Shown here piece after piece: positions 9,056 to 18,910 of a DNA stretch of 64,000 nucleotides. The stretch lies in contig NZ_BMLH01000003.1 in NCBI RefSeq assembly GCF_014645135.1, positions 1-64,000 of the forward strand. The letters are read 5' to 3'. Each line of letters opens with the position of its first letter. The stretch's first letter is position 1. Source of the DNA: Rheinheimera tangshanensis. GTDB lineage: Bacteria; Pseudomonadota; Gammaproteobacteria; Enterobacterales; Alteromonadaceae. A program made the position numbers and the translations under genes. A model generated the notes under the pieces. That model was not told the DNA's origin, did not search any database, and saw only the letters and a list, made by a program, of their open reading frames with translations.

Positions 9056-10909
9056 TTATTCCGCTGTGCTGTGGGTAAGATAACGTTGTATATCAATACT
9101 ATCGAGCTGTTGTACCGTTAAAGGTAGTGGCTCTTTCATAATGGCACAAGCCAAAACTTCGGCAAGTAAAGGCGCCCAGGTTAAACCTCGCGCCCCTAAA
9201 GCGCCAAAACGCCAGAGTTGTTTTTGCTGACCAAGTACAGGCATATGATCTGGCACAGTGGCGCGTAAGCCTGCTTTGGCAGATATGACTTCAACATCCT
9301 CAAACCAGTCAGGTTGTCCTAATGTCTGATTAACTAGATCGAGATTTTGTTGATTATCGGCTTCCAGCACTTCGCTGTGTCCATTGCTGCGATCAAAGGT
9401 AGCTCCAACACAATGCAATTGCTGATGGGCTGGGGTGATGTAACCCTGATGGCAAACTACAGTTTTTAGTGGCGTCATCGTTTGGCTTTGCAGATGACTG
9501 ACCTGGCCGCGAATTTTTCGAAGCGGGAAAGATTCCTGATAGTTCAGAGCATTTAATTCTGCGCCAGTGGCTAGTATCACTGTGATTGCTTGCAAAGTTC
9601 CGGCAGATGTTTCCAGTTCACAATAGTGTTCGCGCTCTGTGATTTGTTGTACTTGGGTCCTGTAGATAATCTCTACGCCTTGGCTGCTAAGCCAATTAGC
9701 CATCTGCTGGCAATAGTCCTGAGGGCATAACCAGCCTGCGCTTGGGAAAAATAGTCCATCATAAGGTAAGGTCAAACCTGCTATTTCTGAAGCTTGTTCT
9801 TTGGTGAAACTGCTGAATAAACCGCTTGAGGCAAAAGCTTGCTGCAGGATTTTATGTTGGCGTTTAGCCAGATTATCGTTACAGGCCAAAGTTAATACAC
9901 CGCACCACTGAGCGGCCACTGCTAATTTTTCCAGCCAATTGGCATAAAACTGTCTGGCATATAAAAAACTTTGACAGCTTAAGGACGACATCAAATCGTA
10001 AGTCGCATGCAGGTTAGGGTAGACAGCGCCTTGACGATTATGAGACGCGCCCATTCCTGCTGCTTCATCCGCACATAGAAGTTGCACTTTTAAGCCTTTT
10101 CGCCATAAGGCAAAAGCAGCATTAATACCCGCAACGCCAGCCCCTATCACGGTGATCTGCTCTGATGGTGCGGCGCTAAGCTCCTCCGCTTGCTCCGCTG
10201 TGGCAATTAACATTTCGCGTTTTTGGCCATGGCCTTTGGTTTTTCTGGCAGAAAAACCTGCGTCATTTAAACCTCTGCGGACAAAACCTGCACAGGTAAA
10301 AGTAGAAGCGGTAGTGGTGCTATGGCTTAGTCTGAACATCTGATTAAATAAATTTTGTTGCCACATATCCGGGTTTTTACTGGGGGCAAAACCATCTAAA
10401 AACCAGGCATCTACTTTGTTTTGCGCCGGCACTTGGGGCAGTAATTCATTCACATCACCCAGCCATAAATCCAGTACTACTGAACCATTATCAAAGATCA
10501 TGCGATGTGGGCCGGGTAAAGCAACAGGGTAACTTTCTATCAGTAAGTTGGTAAGTTCAGCCAGTAGCGGCCAGGCCGCCAAGGCTTTGGTTAAGTCTGT
10601 TTTGCTAAAGGGGAATTTTTCAAAACTACTGAAATACAGCCGCTGACAAGTAGTTGATTGGGCTTTGTATTGCCGAAATCTCAGCCAGGTCAGCAGAAAG
10701 TTTAGACCTGTACCAAAGCCTGTTTCTGCGATATGAAAAAATGGGCGTGGATGGGTAGACCAGCGTTCAGGTAGCTGATTTTTATGCAAAAATACATAAT
10801 CGGTTTCATCCAGACCGCCATTGTCAGAAAAATAAATATCGCCAAACAGCTCCGAGACCGGTGTGCCAGCATCGTTGTAGTGAACTTTAGCCTGTTGCAA
10901 GGAAATCAA
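9056..10909 (-). CDS. mnmC: bifunctional tRNA mnm5s2U34 biosynthesis protein MnmC
   Basis: A 617-residue fusion of an N-terminal SAM-dependent methyltransferase (MnmC2/MnmD; ETGFGTGLNF) and a C-terminal FAD-dependent oxidoreductase (MnmC1; FAD motif VIGAGVAGINAAFAL). It turns cmnm5s2U34 into nm5s2U34 and then mnm5s2U34 in the tRNA wobble position. A TAG stop lies two codons upstream and no ATG precedes the conserved N-terminal block, so the TTG at 10909 is the most upstream possible start; its ribosome site is weak (TAGAG). Divergent from fabB, as in E. coli. Confidence 0.94.
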   Translation of the reverse strand: MISLQQAKVHYNDAGTPVSELFGDIYFSDNGGLDETDYVFLHKNQLPERWSTHPRPFFHIAETGFGTGLNFLLTWLRFRQYKAQSTTCQRLYFSSFEKFPFSKTDLTKALAAWPLLAELTNLLIESYPVALPGPHRMIFDNGSVVLDLWLGDVNELLPQVPAQNKVDAWFLDGFAPSKNPDMWQQNLFNQMFRLSHSTTTASTFTCAGFVRRGLNDAGFSARKTKGHGQKREMLIATAEQAEELSAAPSEQITVIGAGVAGINAAFALWRKGLKVQLLCADEAAGMGASHNRQGAVYPNLHATYDLMSSLSCQSFLYARQFYANWLEKLAVAAQWCGVLTLACNDNLAKRQHKILQQAFASSGLFSSFTKEQASEIAGLTLPYDGLFFPSAGWLCPQDYCQQMANWLSSQGVEIIYRTQVQQITEREHYCELETSAGTLQAITVILATGAELNALNYQESFPLRKIRGQVSHLQSQTMTPLKTVVCHQGYITPAHQQLHCVGATFDRSNGHSEVLEADNQQNLDLVNQTLGQPDWFEDVEVISAKAGLRATVPDHMPVLGQQKQLWRFGALGARGLTWAPLLAEVLACAIMKEPLPLTVQQLDSIDIQRYLTHSTAE

Positions 10910-11065
10910 ACTCTATCGAAAAAGAATAAGGTATTGTAACTTAGGCGCAATATAAATAGATAATAGTGTACAGCTGTACGCTGAAAGCGGACCAGTTTCG
11001 ACAAGAAACTCCGTACAATGTGGCGCAATTACTAAAAGACATCCGATTTTTTGTTTGGAGCAAGC

Positions 11066-12280
11066 ATGAAAAGAGCAGTGATCACAGGGTTAGGCATAGT
11101 ATCCAGCATTGGTAACGATAAACAGCAGGTGCTGAACTCGTTAAAGGCTGGACGCTCAGGCATTAAAGCGTCGCAGGAATTTGCCGACATGGGTCTGAGA
11201 TCACAGGTTTGGGGCCAGATTGACATTGATACTGCCGCTTTAATAGACCGTAAAGCTTTACGTTTTATGGGGGATGCAGCAGCTTATGCCTACATCTCTA
11301 TGCAACAGGCTATTGAAGATGCCGGCTTAACACCGGAGCAAGTATCAAATTTCCGCACTGGCTTAGTGGTCGGCTCTGGTGGTGCTTCGTCTAAAACTCA
11401 GATTGAAGCTGCTGATACTTTGCGTGAAAAAGGCGTGAAACGTGTCGGTCCTTATGCTGTGCCAAAAACCATGTCGAGTACCTGTTCAGCTTGTTTAGCT
11501 ACTCCTTTTGAAATCAAAGGCGTGAACTACTCCATCAGCTCAGCCTGTGCAACCAGTGCGCACTGTATTGGTCATGCGGTCGAGCTTATTCAGCTTGGCA
11601 AACAGGACATTATTTTTGCCGGTGGTGGAGAAGAAGTGCACTGGACTTTAGCGATGGAATTTGACGCCATGGGCGCTTTATCGACTAAATACAACGAAAC
11701 GCCTGAATTGGCGTCACGTACTTATGATGCTGACCGTGATGGTTTTGTCATCAGCGGCGGTGGCGGTATTTTAGTAGTGGAAGAGCTGGAACACGCATTA
11801 GCCCGTGGCGCTAAAATTTATGCTGAAATCGTCGGTTACGGCGCAACTTCAGATGGTTACGACATGGTCGCGCCAAGTGGTGAAGGTGCAGTGCGTTGTA
11901 TGGAAATGGCGATGAAAGACGTCAAAGGTCCAATCGACTACGTTAATACCCACGGTACCAGCACGCCGGTCGGTGATGTCAAAGAATTAGGTGCTATCCA
12001 GCAAGTCTTTGGCGGCAAATCGCCAGCCATTAGTGCAACTAAAGCTATGACTGGTCATGCTTTAGGGGCTGCTGGTGTGCACGAAGCCATTTATTCGCTG
12101 TTGATGATGGAGCATAACTTTATTGCTCCTTCTATTAATATCAGCAACCTGGATGAAGCAGCTGCAGGTTTAAATATCGTGACTAAAGCGACAGAAGCCA
12201 AATTAACCACTGTGATGTCCAATAGCTTTGGTTTTGGTGGTACTAATGCCACTTTAGTGATGCAAAAATATCAGGGCTAA
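11066..12280 (+). CDS. fabB: beta-ketoacyl-ACP synthase I
   Basis: A 404-residue KAS I condensing enzyme for elongation in fatty-acid synthesis, including the unsaturated branch. The catalytic triad is visible: Cys161 in SSACATSAH, a His in [11 protein letters not shown] and a His in GHALGAAG. The ATG at 11066 is chosen over an in-frame ATG five codons earlier because GGAG lies 6 bases upstream and it gives the family N-terminus MKRAVITG. It is followed by a terminator. A TACAAT at 11014 is a possible -10 box. Confidence 0.97.
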   Translation: MKRAVITGLGIVSSIGNDKQQVLNSLKAGRSGIKASQEFADMGLRSQVWGQIDIDTAALIDRKALRFMGDAAAYAYISMQQAIEDAGLTPEQVSNFRTGLVVGSGGASSKTQIEAADTLREKGVKRVGPYAVPKTMSSTCSACLATPFEIKGVNYSISSACATSAHCIGHAVELIQLGKQDIIFAGGGEEVHWTLAMEFDAMGALSTKYNETPELASRTYDADRDGFVISGGGGILVVEELEHALARGAKIYAEIVGYGATSDGYDMVAPSGEGAVRCMEMAMKDVKGPIDYVNTHGTSTPVGDVKELGAIQQVFGGKSPAISATKAMTGHALGAAGVHEAIYSLLMMEHNFIAPSINISNLDEAAAGLNIVTKATEAKLTTVMSNSFGFGGTNATLVMQKYQG

Positions 12281-12299
12281 TCTCCATTATCCTTTGAAG

Positions 12300-12327
12300 G
12301 GTCAGGCTTGTAGCCTGGCCTTTTTTA
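12300..12327 (+). terminator. rho-independent terminator of fabB
   Basis: A 9-bp hairpin (12300-12308 with 12312-12320, one G-U pair) and a 3-base loop, followed by a run of six Ts. It begins 20 bases past the fabB stop codon. Confidence 0.9.
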
Positions 12328-12413
12328 TTGGCTTATCAAAAGTTCCGAAATCCGATAGCTCAATGCAAACCCTGTCGTTACAATGTCGCTATTCCCGTTC
12401 AGGACTGATACAG

Positions 12414-13547
12414 ATGATAATATATGCCGACGAAAATATGCCGTACGTCAATGATTTCTTTGCTGATTTAGGCGAAGTCAGGCTGGTGAATGGCCGTACT
12501 TTGACTTCAGAGCAGATGAGTGATGCTGATGTGCTGCTGGTGCGTTCTGTCACCAAAGTCAATCAGCATTTGTTAGCAAAAAGCCCAAAGCTGAAATTTG
12601 TTGGTACTGCCACCATTGGCACCGATCACATTGATCAGGCGTATCTGCAACAACGGGGTATTGGTTTTAGCAGTGCGCCTGGCTGCAATGCTCAGTCTGT
12701 GGTTGAGTATGTCTTGAGTAGTATTTTCGTACTCTGTGAAAAGTACCAATGGAATCTACAGCAAAAGACTGTGGGCGTGGTTGGAGTCGGAAATATAGGC
12801 AAGTTGCTGGTACGTGTGTTGCAGGCATTGTCTGTCAGGGTTTTATGCTGTGATCCAGAGCGTGCAGCCACTGAAGTTGATTTTCCACATATTCCGTTTG
12901 AGGAATTATTACCCCAGCTTGATATCGTCAGCTTTCATGTGCCTTTGGTGAAAAACGGGCCAGACGCCACAGTAGATTTACTCAATAGTCGGACTTTAAA
13001 ACGACTTAAGCCGGATTGTGCAGTAATTAACGCCTGCCGTGGTGAGGTGACTAATAACGAGGCTTTATTGGCAGAAGCCCAATCAGGCCACCATAGGCCA
13101 CTGGTGTTGGATGTATGGGCCAATGAACCGGAACCTGATTTAAGGTTAATTCCTCATACAGATATAGCCAGTGCGCATATTGCAGGCCACAGCATTGAAG
13201 GCAAAGCCCGCGGTACTGAAATGTTGTATCAGGCACTTTGCCAGCAGTTGGAGCTCAGTCCGACCAAGTCACTGTCGCAGGTGTTACCAGAACCTCAAAT
13301 TTCAGAGCTGAAAATAAATTCAAATTTTAGACTTTTAGATGTCCAAAATTTAGCCCGGCTGTTATATGATGTACGCCGGGACGATGCTTTGTTTCGTTTC
13401 TATATGATGCAAGACAAAAAAACACAAGGTTTTGACTGGCTTAGAAAGTCATACCCACCGCGGCGTGAATTCAGTTCGGTGCGGCTGACAGGACAAGAGG
13501 TGCCTGAGTTTTTAACAACATTAGGTTTTAACACCCAAATTAATTGA
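12414..13547 (+). CDS. pdxB: erythronate-4-phosphate dehydrogenase
   Basis: A 377-residue D-2-hydroxyacid dehydrogenase-type enzyme of pyridoxal 5'-phosphate synthesis that oxidises 4-phosphoerythronate. The NAD-binding motif GVVGVGNIGKLL and a C-terminal PdxB dimerisation region (from about residue 290) are seen. The open frame extends 40 codons upstream through the fabB terminator, so the ATG at 12414 (MIIYADENMPYV, AGGA upstream) is the credible start. The next gene is asd, after a structured 136-base gap. Confidence 0.95.
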   Translation: MIIYADENMPYVNDFFADLGEVRLVNGRTLTSEQMSDADVLLVRSVTKVNQHLLAKSPKLKFVGTATIGTDHIDQAYLQQRGIGFSSAPGCNAQSVVEYVLSSIFVLCEKYQWNLQQKTVGVVGVGNIGKLLVRVLQALSVRVLCCDPERAATEVDFPHIPFEELLPQLDIVSFHVPLVKNGPDATVDLLNSRTLKRLKPDCAVINACRGEVTNNEALLAEAQSGHHRPLVLDVWANEPEPDLRLIPHTDIASAHIAGHSIEGKARGTEMLYQALCQQLELSPTKSLSQVLPEPQISELKINSNFRLLDVQNLARLLYDVRRDDALFRFYMMQDKKTQGFDWLRKSYPPRREFSSVRLTGQEVPEFLTTLGFNTQIN

Positions 13548-13683
13548 CGTTGCAGCGCGGCGACAAGCGAGCGAGACCCCAGGAGCATAGTAGTCCTATG
13601 TGACTGGGGCTTCGATCGAAGTCAACAATGCGGCAGCGTTAAGTAAGAAGGGTAAAGCAGCCAGTAATCAGAGGGGAATAACC
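13548..13683. repeat. structured intergenic element before asd
   Basis: A nested inverted repeat fills the gap: CCCCAG (13577-13582) pairs with CTGGGG (13604-13609), and inside it CATAG (13586-13590) pairs with CTATG (13596-13600). A perfect 12-base palindrome follows at 13610-13621. I have the impression that similar modules occur between genes in other Alteromonadales, but cannot check it here. It may be a dispersed repeat, an attenuator for asd, or both. The asd ribosome site (AGGGG) lies just after it. Confidence 0.55.
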
Positions 13684-14703
13684 ATGGCTCAGCAATACGA
13701 CGTCGCTGTGTTAGGTGCTACAGGTTTAGTAGGCCAGCATTTAATTGAAATTTTGGAACAGCGCGATTTTCCAGTCAATAAACTTTATCCTTTAGCCAGC
13801 AGCCGCTCCGCTGGTGGCCATGTCACCTTTAAGGGTAAACAAATCGAAGTACTGGATGCTGAGACCTTTGACTGGACTAAGGTGCAAATAGGCTTGTTCT
13901 CTGCAGGTGGCAGTGTGTCTGCAACTTATGCCCCCCGTGCTGCGGATGCAGGTTGCGTAGTGATCGACAACACCTCGCATTTCCGCTACGAAGCCGATAT
14001 TCCATTAGTGGTGCCGGAAGTGAATGCGCATGCTATTGCTGAGTTTCGTAACCGCAATATCATTGCCAACCCGAACTGTTCCACCATTCAAATGCTGGTG
14101 GCGTTAAAACCTATTCATGATGCTGTAGGTATCAGTCGTATTAATGTGGCTACTTATCAATCGGTTGCTGGTGCAGGCCAACAAGGTGTGGAAGCTTTAG
14201 CCACAGAAACAGCGCAGTTACTCAATGGGCGTCCTTTAGAAGAAGGGGGGAAGTTTGCCCGTCAGATAGCGTTCAACTGTATTCCACAAATTGACGTATT
14301 TTTGGATAATGGTTACACCAAAGAAGAAATGAAAATGCATTGGGAAACCCAAAAAATTATGGGGGATGCCAGTATTTCCGTCAATGCTACTGCGGTGCGT
14401 GTGCCTGTGTTTTATGGTCATGCTGAAGCTGTGCATCTGGAAACCCGCATGCCAATCAGTGTGGAACAGGTCAAAGCTCTGTTAGCCAATGCACCAGGTG
14501 TGACTCTGATGGAAGAGAATGCTGATTACCCGACTCAGGTAGGCAATGCCGCCGGTCAGGATGATGTGTTTGTTGGCCGTATTCGTCAGGATTTCACTCA
14601 TGAAAACGGTATTAACTTATGGGTTGTTGCGGACAATATCCGTAAAGGCGCCGCAACTAACAGCATTCAGATCGCAGAACATTTAATTCGTGATTATCTG
14701 TAA
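13684..14703 (+). CDS. asd: aspartate-semialdehyde dehydrogenase
   Basis: A 339-residue enzyme that reduces aspartyl-4-phosphate to aspartate semialdehyde, the branch point to lysine, threonine and methionine. It has the NADP motif GATGLVGQ and the catalytic Cys132 in NPNCST. The position (after pdxB, before truA) is that of E. coli usg, whose product lacks this cysteine; here the residue is present, so I call an active Asd. The upstream frame is open, but the ATG at 13684 has AGGGG and gives the family N-terminus. A terminator follows. Confidence 0.9.
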   Translation: MAQQYDVAVLGATGLVGQHLIEILEQRDFPVNKLYPLASSRSAGGHVTFKGKQIEVLDAETFDWTKVQIGLFSAGGSVSATYAPRAADAGCVVIDNTSHFRYEADIPLVVPEVNAHAIAEFRNRNIIANPNCSTIQMLVALKPIHDAVGISRINVATYQSVAGAGQQGVEALATETAQLLNGRPLEEGGKFARQIAFNCIPQIDVFLDNGYTKEEMKMHWETQKIMGDASISVNATAVRVPVFYGHAEAVHLETRMPISVEQVKALLANAPGVTLMEENADYPTQVGNAAGQDDVFVGRIRQDFTHENGINLWVVADNIRKGAATNSIQIAEHLIRDYL

Positions 14704-14720
14704 AAATATACTCAACAGAA

Positions 14721-14750
14721 ACAAAGGCTCCTGATGGAGCCTTTGTTGTT
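14721..14750 (+). terminator. rho-independent terminator of asd
   Basis: Arms 14721-14731 and 14736-14746 form an 11-bp hairpin with loop TGAT. A T-rich tail follows to 14750. It starts 17 bases after the asd stop codon. Confidence 0.88.
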
Positions 14751-14906
14751 TCTAAAGCAATGGACTTTTCGGCCGATGTACTCAGATATGCAGATGTTGT
14801 TTAAGCGTAGCCAGTGACATCCTTCTGGTTTACTATTCAGTTATGGAACGATGTTTGCAGTGTTTTTGTGTCAGAAAAAATAATCTCCGGCCTTAAGGGA
14901 TCATCG

Positions 14907-17801
14907 ATGCGTTTAGTTGGGCTTCTCATTTTTAGTATTGTGTTGCAGATTTGCAGCGTTCAGGCTACTGCGGACACCACTGTGCGTCTCAAGGGTCCTA
15001 AAAGCACCGAAAATCCGGATCGCAGCAGGGTCGGCCCTTTAACCCCAAACGATACCTTATGGCGTATTGCTGAAGAAGTTCGGCCTCATCCAGGTTTAAA
15101 TATTTATCAGGTGATGTACGCCATCTACCTGAAAAATCCACAATCTTTTCTTGATGATAACTTTAACCATCTGAATGTCGGTTCATTTTTAGCTATCCCT
15201 AATGTAGACGAAATACTGCAGGTGGATGCTGTGGATGCACAGCGTAAATCAGAAGAAGATGACCGTATTTGGGCTGACCGGGTGCGCGCAGCTGCTGCAG
15301 CGAAAGTGAAGCAGGGCGTCAACACAGCGCAACAGAAAGACGTAGACAAAGCCAAGCAAGAAATTAAAAAGGAGTTGATCCGTGTTGAGGGACAACAACA
15401 AGGACAACTGCTTGATCTACAGAAAAAGCTGGATGAATCAAAAGTAACGGTTGAAGCTGTATTAGCAGATAACACCGCTTTGAAAGACAAACTGGATCAA
15501 CTGGCTGATCAAATGCTGTTAATGAAATCCCAAGTGGATAAAGACAGTGAAATACAGCAGCAGTTACAATTACTGGTGGCACAACAAGCAGAAATGCTAG
15601 CGCAACAAAGAGCGCAGATTGAGCGGGAGCAGCAAGGGACAAATTTTGCCGAGCTGTGGCAAAAGATTTCCTCCAGCAGTCTGACCTGGGTCCTTCTTGC
15701 GACTTTACCCACTTTGTTTGTGTTGTTTGCGGTATTAGGCTGGATTAAACGCCGTACCAGAAAATCAGAACAAATAGTCACAGCAGCCACAGCTGTGCCT
15801 CAGCAAGAATCGGGTTACCGCTCACCGCTGCCTCCTTTGGATGAAAGTCTCGACTTTGACGAAAGTAGCCTGATGACACTGGATGAGTCTTTGCTGGATA
15901 CGGGCAGTAAAGGCATACGTTTGGATGATGAACCCATAGATTTACATGACGATATGTTACTCGATACTCATGCTGACGAGTTCGATGACATTCTGATGAA
16001 CGACGATGATTTGCTCGACAGTAAGGATTTACTCGATGCCAGCTCAATGGATGACCAGTTGTTGGACGACCTGCTGGATCAACCTATCAAAGCCGAAAAA
16101 GATTTTGATCCAAATAATATTTTATCTGGTGCTGATTTATCGGCCTTGTTTGATGAAGAGCCTGAACTGGATGATACCGAAGATGTATTTGCTCAGGCGG
16201 TCGCAGAGCAATTAGCTGAAGAACAAAAGCAAAAGCAAACAGAGCAGACACCAGACGAGCTGGATGAGCTGATTGAGGAAATTGAACTCGACGAACCTGA
16301 CAATGAACTGGTTGCCATTGCTGCCGCTGAAACCAGGGACGAGTTCAGCCTGGACGAAATTGAAGAGGTCGAAGAAGTCGACTTTGACTCACTGCTTGAT
16401 GAGTTAGTGGTGACTTCAGAAGTGCCTGAAGTTGAAGTTATTGCCGATAACGGCGCTGAAACTAAAGCCGACACTGCGGCAGAAGATTTAGTCGATGTAA
16501 AACCTGAACAATCGCATTTTGATAGTTCAGAATTGGATGAATTTGCTGAATCACTTGCTGACGAGGAGCTATCAACACCTACATCTTTAGAGATGGGGGA
16601 GGATGGCGAGATAGATATTGATGCATTGCTGGACGGCTCTGCAAACTGGCCTGACGCTACCAGCTCTGTAACAGTCAGTGAACCTGAACTCGACGAGTCT
16701 GGTTTGCCTGAGGAACTTACGCCTGAATTTGATACGGCGCTATCTACCGATACTCATCTGGAATTTGACGAAGATGATTATCCGCTGAGCCCGGATGATG
16801 TGGCGTTACTGTTGTCGGATGAAGCAAAACAGCAAGATGGAGCAGAAATGCCTGCTCATTTTCATGCTGATCACGCCGATTTAGCCGAATTGGCAGACGA
16901 AGTTGAGCCTGAGGTAACAGCAGAGCTGACGGAAACTGAAGCCAAAGATGTGTGGCAAGATCTGACGGAACAGGCCGTGGACGCTGAGTTGATCGAGTCG
17001 TTGCCTGATGAGCTGGAGCTGCAGGAGGATTTGAGCGTCAGCCGGGTGTCCGCAGCAAGCGTATCTGTGGAGAATCCCAGTAAAGTACTGGAGGAATATC
17101 CGGAGCTGGAATTTTCTGATGATGCCATATCTGCTGATGAGGCGGAGGATGAATTGGATGAGGACCAGATCCATACTGCCGAGGTCGCTGCGGCAGATAC
17201 CGCTGCAACTCAACAGGCAAATGAGGATATCTCCGCTGAGCTTGATGCTTTGGAAGGTACAGATTTTGATGCGTTACTGGCTGATTATGCTCAGGTTGAC
17301 ACTCAAACCAAGCTGGCAGATGAGCAGGTAACGGATGCAGTACTGGCTGAGTTAAATTCGCTTGAGCCCGCTACACCTGACTTAAGTGCCATACCACAGA
17401 ATACAGGCGAACAAGATACCGCGGATAGCGATGTGGCAACAGAGGTTGCTGAGCAGGAACAACTGTCAGCATCGAAGCTGGCTCAATCTGATGATCTTGA
17501 GCTGTCTTTACTGGCGCTGGACAAGCTGTTGGATGATTCTGAAGATGAGCCGCAGCTTAGTCAAAACCTTGTGCGCAATAGAGATGTTGGGTTGGAGGAT
17601 TATCAGGATTTTATCGCTGCACAGCATGAACCAGAACTGGATCCAACAGAACAAGGTTTCGCCGCCGATCTGGATTTAATCCGCGCTTATATTGAAATTG
17701 GCGAACAGGATGGTGCGGAACACCTGATTGATAAAGTGTTAAATTCCGCAGCACCAGAACATATCAAACAGGAAGCTCAGAGCTTAAAAAGTCAGCTTTA
17801 A
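14907..17801 (+). CDS. fimV: FimV/HubP family polar landmark protein
   Basis: A 964-residue FimV-type protein. In order: a signal peptide; a LysM-like periplasmic region (about residues 43-105, LTPNDTLWRIAEE); a coiled coil rich in Gln and Lys (about 130-240); one membrane helix (about 254-276, followed by KRRTRK); a very acidic cytoplasmic region of more than 600 residues rich in Asp, Glu and Leu; and the conserved C-terminal FimV domain (last 50 residues). The family organises the cell pole for type IV pili, flagella or chemotaxis. The ATG at 14907 with AGGGA upstream gives a proper signal peptide; an earlier ATG at 14814 does not. Confidence 0.9.
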   Translation: MRLVGLLIFSIVLQICSVQATADTTVRLKGPKSTENPDRSRVGPLTPNDTLWRIAEEVRPHPGLNIYQVMYAIYLKNPQSFLDDNFNHLNVGSFLAIPNVDEILQVDAVDAQRKSEEDDRIWADRVRAAAAAKVKQGVNTAQQKDVDKAKQEIKKELIRVEGQQQGQLLDLQKKLDESKVTVEAVLADNTALKDKLDQLADQMLLMKSQVDKDSEIQQQLQLLVAQQAEMLAQQRAQIEREQQGTNFAELWQKISSSSLTWVLLATLPTLFVLFAVLGWIKRRTRKSEQIVTAATAVPQQESGYRSPLPPLDESLDFDESSLMTLDESLLDTGSKGIRLDDEPIDLHDDMLLDTHADEFDDILMNDDDLLDSKDLLDASSMDDQLLDDLLDQPIKAEKDFDPNNILSGADLSALFDEEPELDDTEDVFAQAVAEQLAEEQKQKQTEQTPDELDELIEEIELDEPDNELVAIAAAETRDEFSLDEIEEVEEVDFDSLLDELVVTSEVPEVEVIADNGAETKADTAAEDLVDVKPEQSHFDSSELDEFAESLADEELSTPTSLEMGEDGEIDIDALLDGSANWPDATSSVTVSEPELDESGLPEELTPEFDTALSTDTHLEFDEDDYPLSPDDVALLLSDEAKQQDGAEMPAHFHADHADLAELADEVEPEVTAELTETEAKDVWQDLTEQAVDAELIESLPDELELQEDLSVSRVSAASVSVENPSKVLEEYPELEFSDDAISADEAEDELDEDQIHTAEVAAADTAATQQANEDISAELDALEGTDFDALLADYAQVDTQTKLADEQVTDAVLAELNSLEPATPDLSAIPQNTGEQDTADSDVATEVAEQEQLSASKLAQSDDLELSLLALDKLLDDSEDEPQLSQNLVRNRDVGLEDYQDFIAAQHEPELDPTEQGFAADLDLIRAYIEIGEQDGAEHLIDKVLNSAAPEHIKQEAQSLKSQL

Positions 17802-17804
17802 ATC

Positions 17805-17834
17805 ACTGACTCAGAGCCTTGGCTCTGAGTCAGT
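17805..17834 (+). terminator. strong hairpin after fimV
   Basis: Perfect 14-base arms (17805-17818 and 17821-17834) just past the fimV stop codon. The T-run that follows is broken, so termination is likely but may not be efficient. Confidence 0.65.
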
Positions 17835-17980
17835 AGTTCCTTAGTTCTGTTTATGCCTTAATCTGCGAAAGCTAGATCATGCCTCTGTTTTTGCTGTGAG
17901 CGCAGGCTGTTGTCGTTAAAATTCGTGAGTTTCCCTCTATGGCTGAGTTATACTTCTGCTCCTAAATGGTGGGAGTCAGA

Positions 17981-18775
17981 ATGCGAATTGCGTTAGGTAT
18001 TGAATACAACGGTGTCGGTTTATTTGGCTGGCAAAGGCAACGTGAAGTGCCAAGTGTGCAAGGTCATTTGGAAGCTGCGTTATCCAAGGTTGCCAATACG
18101 ACTATCGAATTATCCTGTGCTGGCCGCACTGATGCCGGCGTGCATGCCACAGGGCAGGTGGTGCATTTTGATACTGACGCTACCCGCGATATGCGTGCCT
18201 GGATTATGGGCGCGAACTCCAATCTGCCAGATGGCATAGCCGTGCGCTGGGCAAAGGAAGTATCAGATGATTTTCATGCCCGTTTTTCTGCAACAGCGCG
18301 TCGTTACCGGTATGTCATTTACAACAATAAATTCAGGCCCGCCATTTTGGGTGCTGGTTTAAGTCATTATCATCAGGAACTGAATATTGAACTGATGCAG
18401 CAAGCCGCTGTCCATTTGCTGGGTGAAAATGATTTCACGTCATTTCGTGCTATCCAGTGCCAATCACACAGCCCCTTCCGTAATCTGATGCATCTGCACT
18501 TAAGCCGGGTAGGGCAGTTTATCGTGCTTGATATTAAGGCCAATGCTTTTTTGCACCATATGGTTCGAAATATAACCGGCAGTTTGCTACAAGTCGGTAT
18601 GGGCTTAAAAGAACCAGAATGGATTGCAGAGTTGCTGGCTGCTAAAGATCGAACATTAGCTGCAGCAACAGCCAAAGCGGAAGGCTTGTATCTGGTGGAT
18701 GTGGACTACCCTGAACACTTTGGTATTCCGAAAATGCCACTGGGTCCCTTGTTCCTACCCGACACATTCTGCTAA
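17981..18775 (+). CDS. truA: tRNA pseudouridine(38-40) synthase
   Basis: A 264-residue TruA that makes pseudouridine at positions 38, 39 and 40 of the tRNA anticodon arm. The catalytic Asp51 lies in [14 protein letters not shown]. The ATG at 17981 is preceded by GGGAG at 5 bases; an in-frame ATG at 17966 lies before that site and is less likely. The gene sits between fimV and accD, the order seen in pseudomonads and Shewanella. A terminator follows. Confidence 0.96.
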   Translation: MRIALGIEYNGVGLFGWQRQREVPSVQGHLEAALSKVANTTIELSCAGRTDAGVHATGQVVHFDTDATRDMRAWIMGANSNLPDGIAVRWAKEVSDDFHARFSATARRYRYVIYNNKFRPAILGAGLSHYHQELNIELMQQAAVHLLGENDFTSFRAIQCQSHSPFRNLMHLHLSRVGQFIVLDIKANAFLHHMVRNITGSLLQVGMGLKEPEWIAELLAAKDRTLAAATAKAEGLYLVDVDYPEHFGIPKMPLGPLFLPDTFC

Positions 18776-18824
18776 CTACTACGACCAGTTAGCTATAGGT
18801 TCTATCATGGCTTTGTGCTTTAAT

Positions 18825-18857
18825 AAGCGCCGTTAGCCGCATGATCGGCGCTTTTTT
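18825..18857 (+). terminator. rho-independent terminator of truA
   Basis: Arms 18825-18832 and 18846-18853 pair perfectly (8 bp) around a 13-base loop, followed by a run of Ts to 18857. Confidence 0.85.
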
Positions 18858-18910
18858 ACACAATAAACTAAGTTTGGGCTCAGGCCCTGCTGCGCTACCA
18901 AGGAACAACT

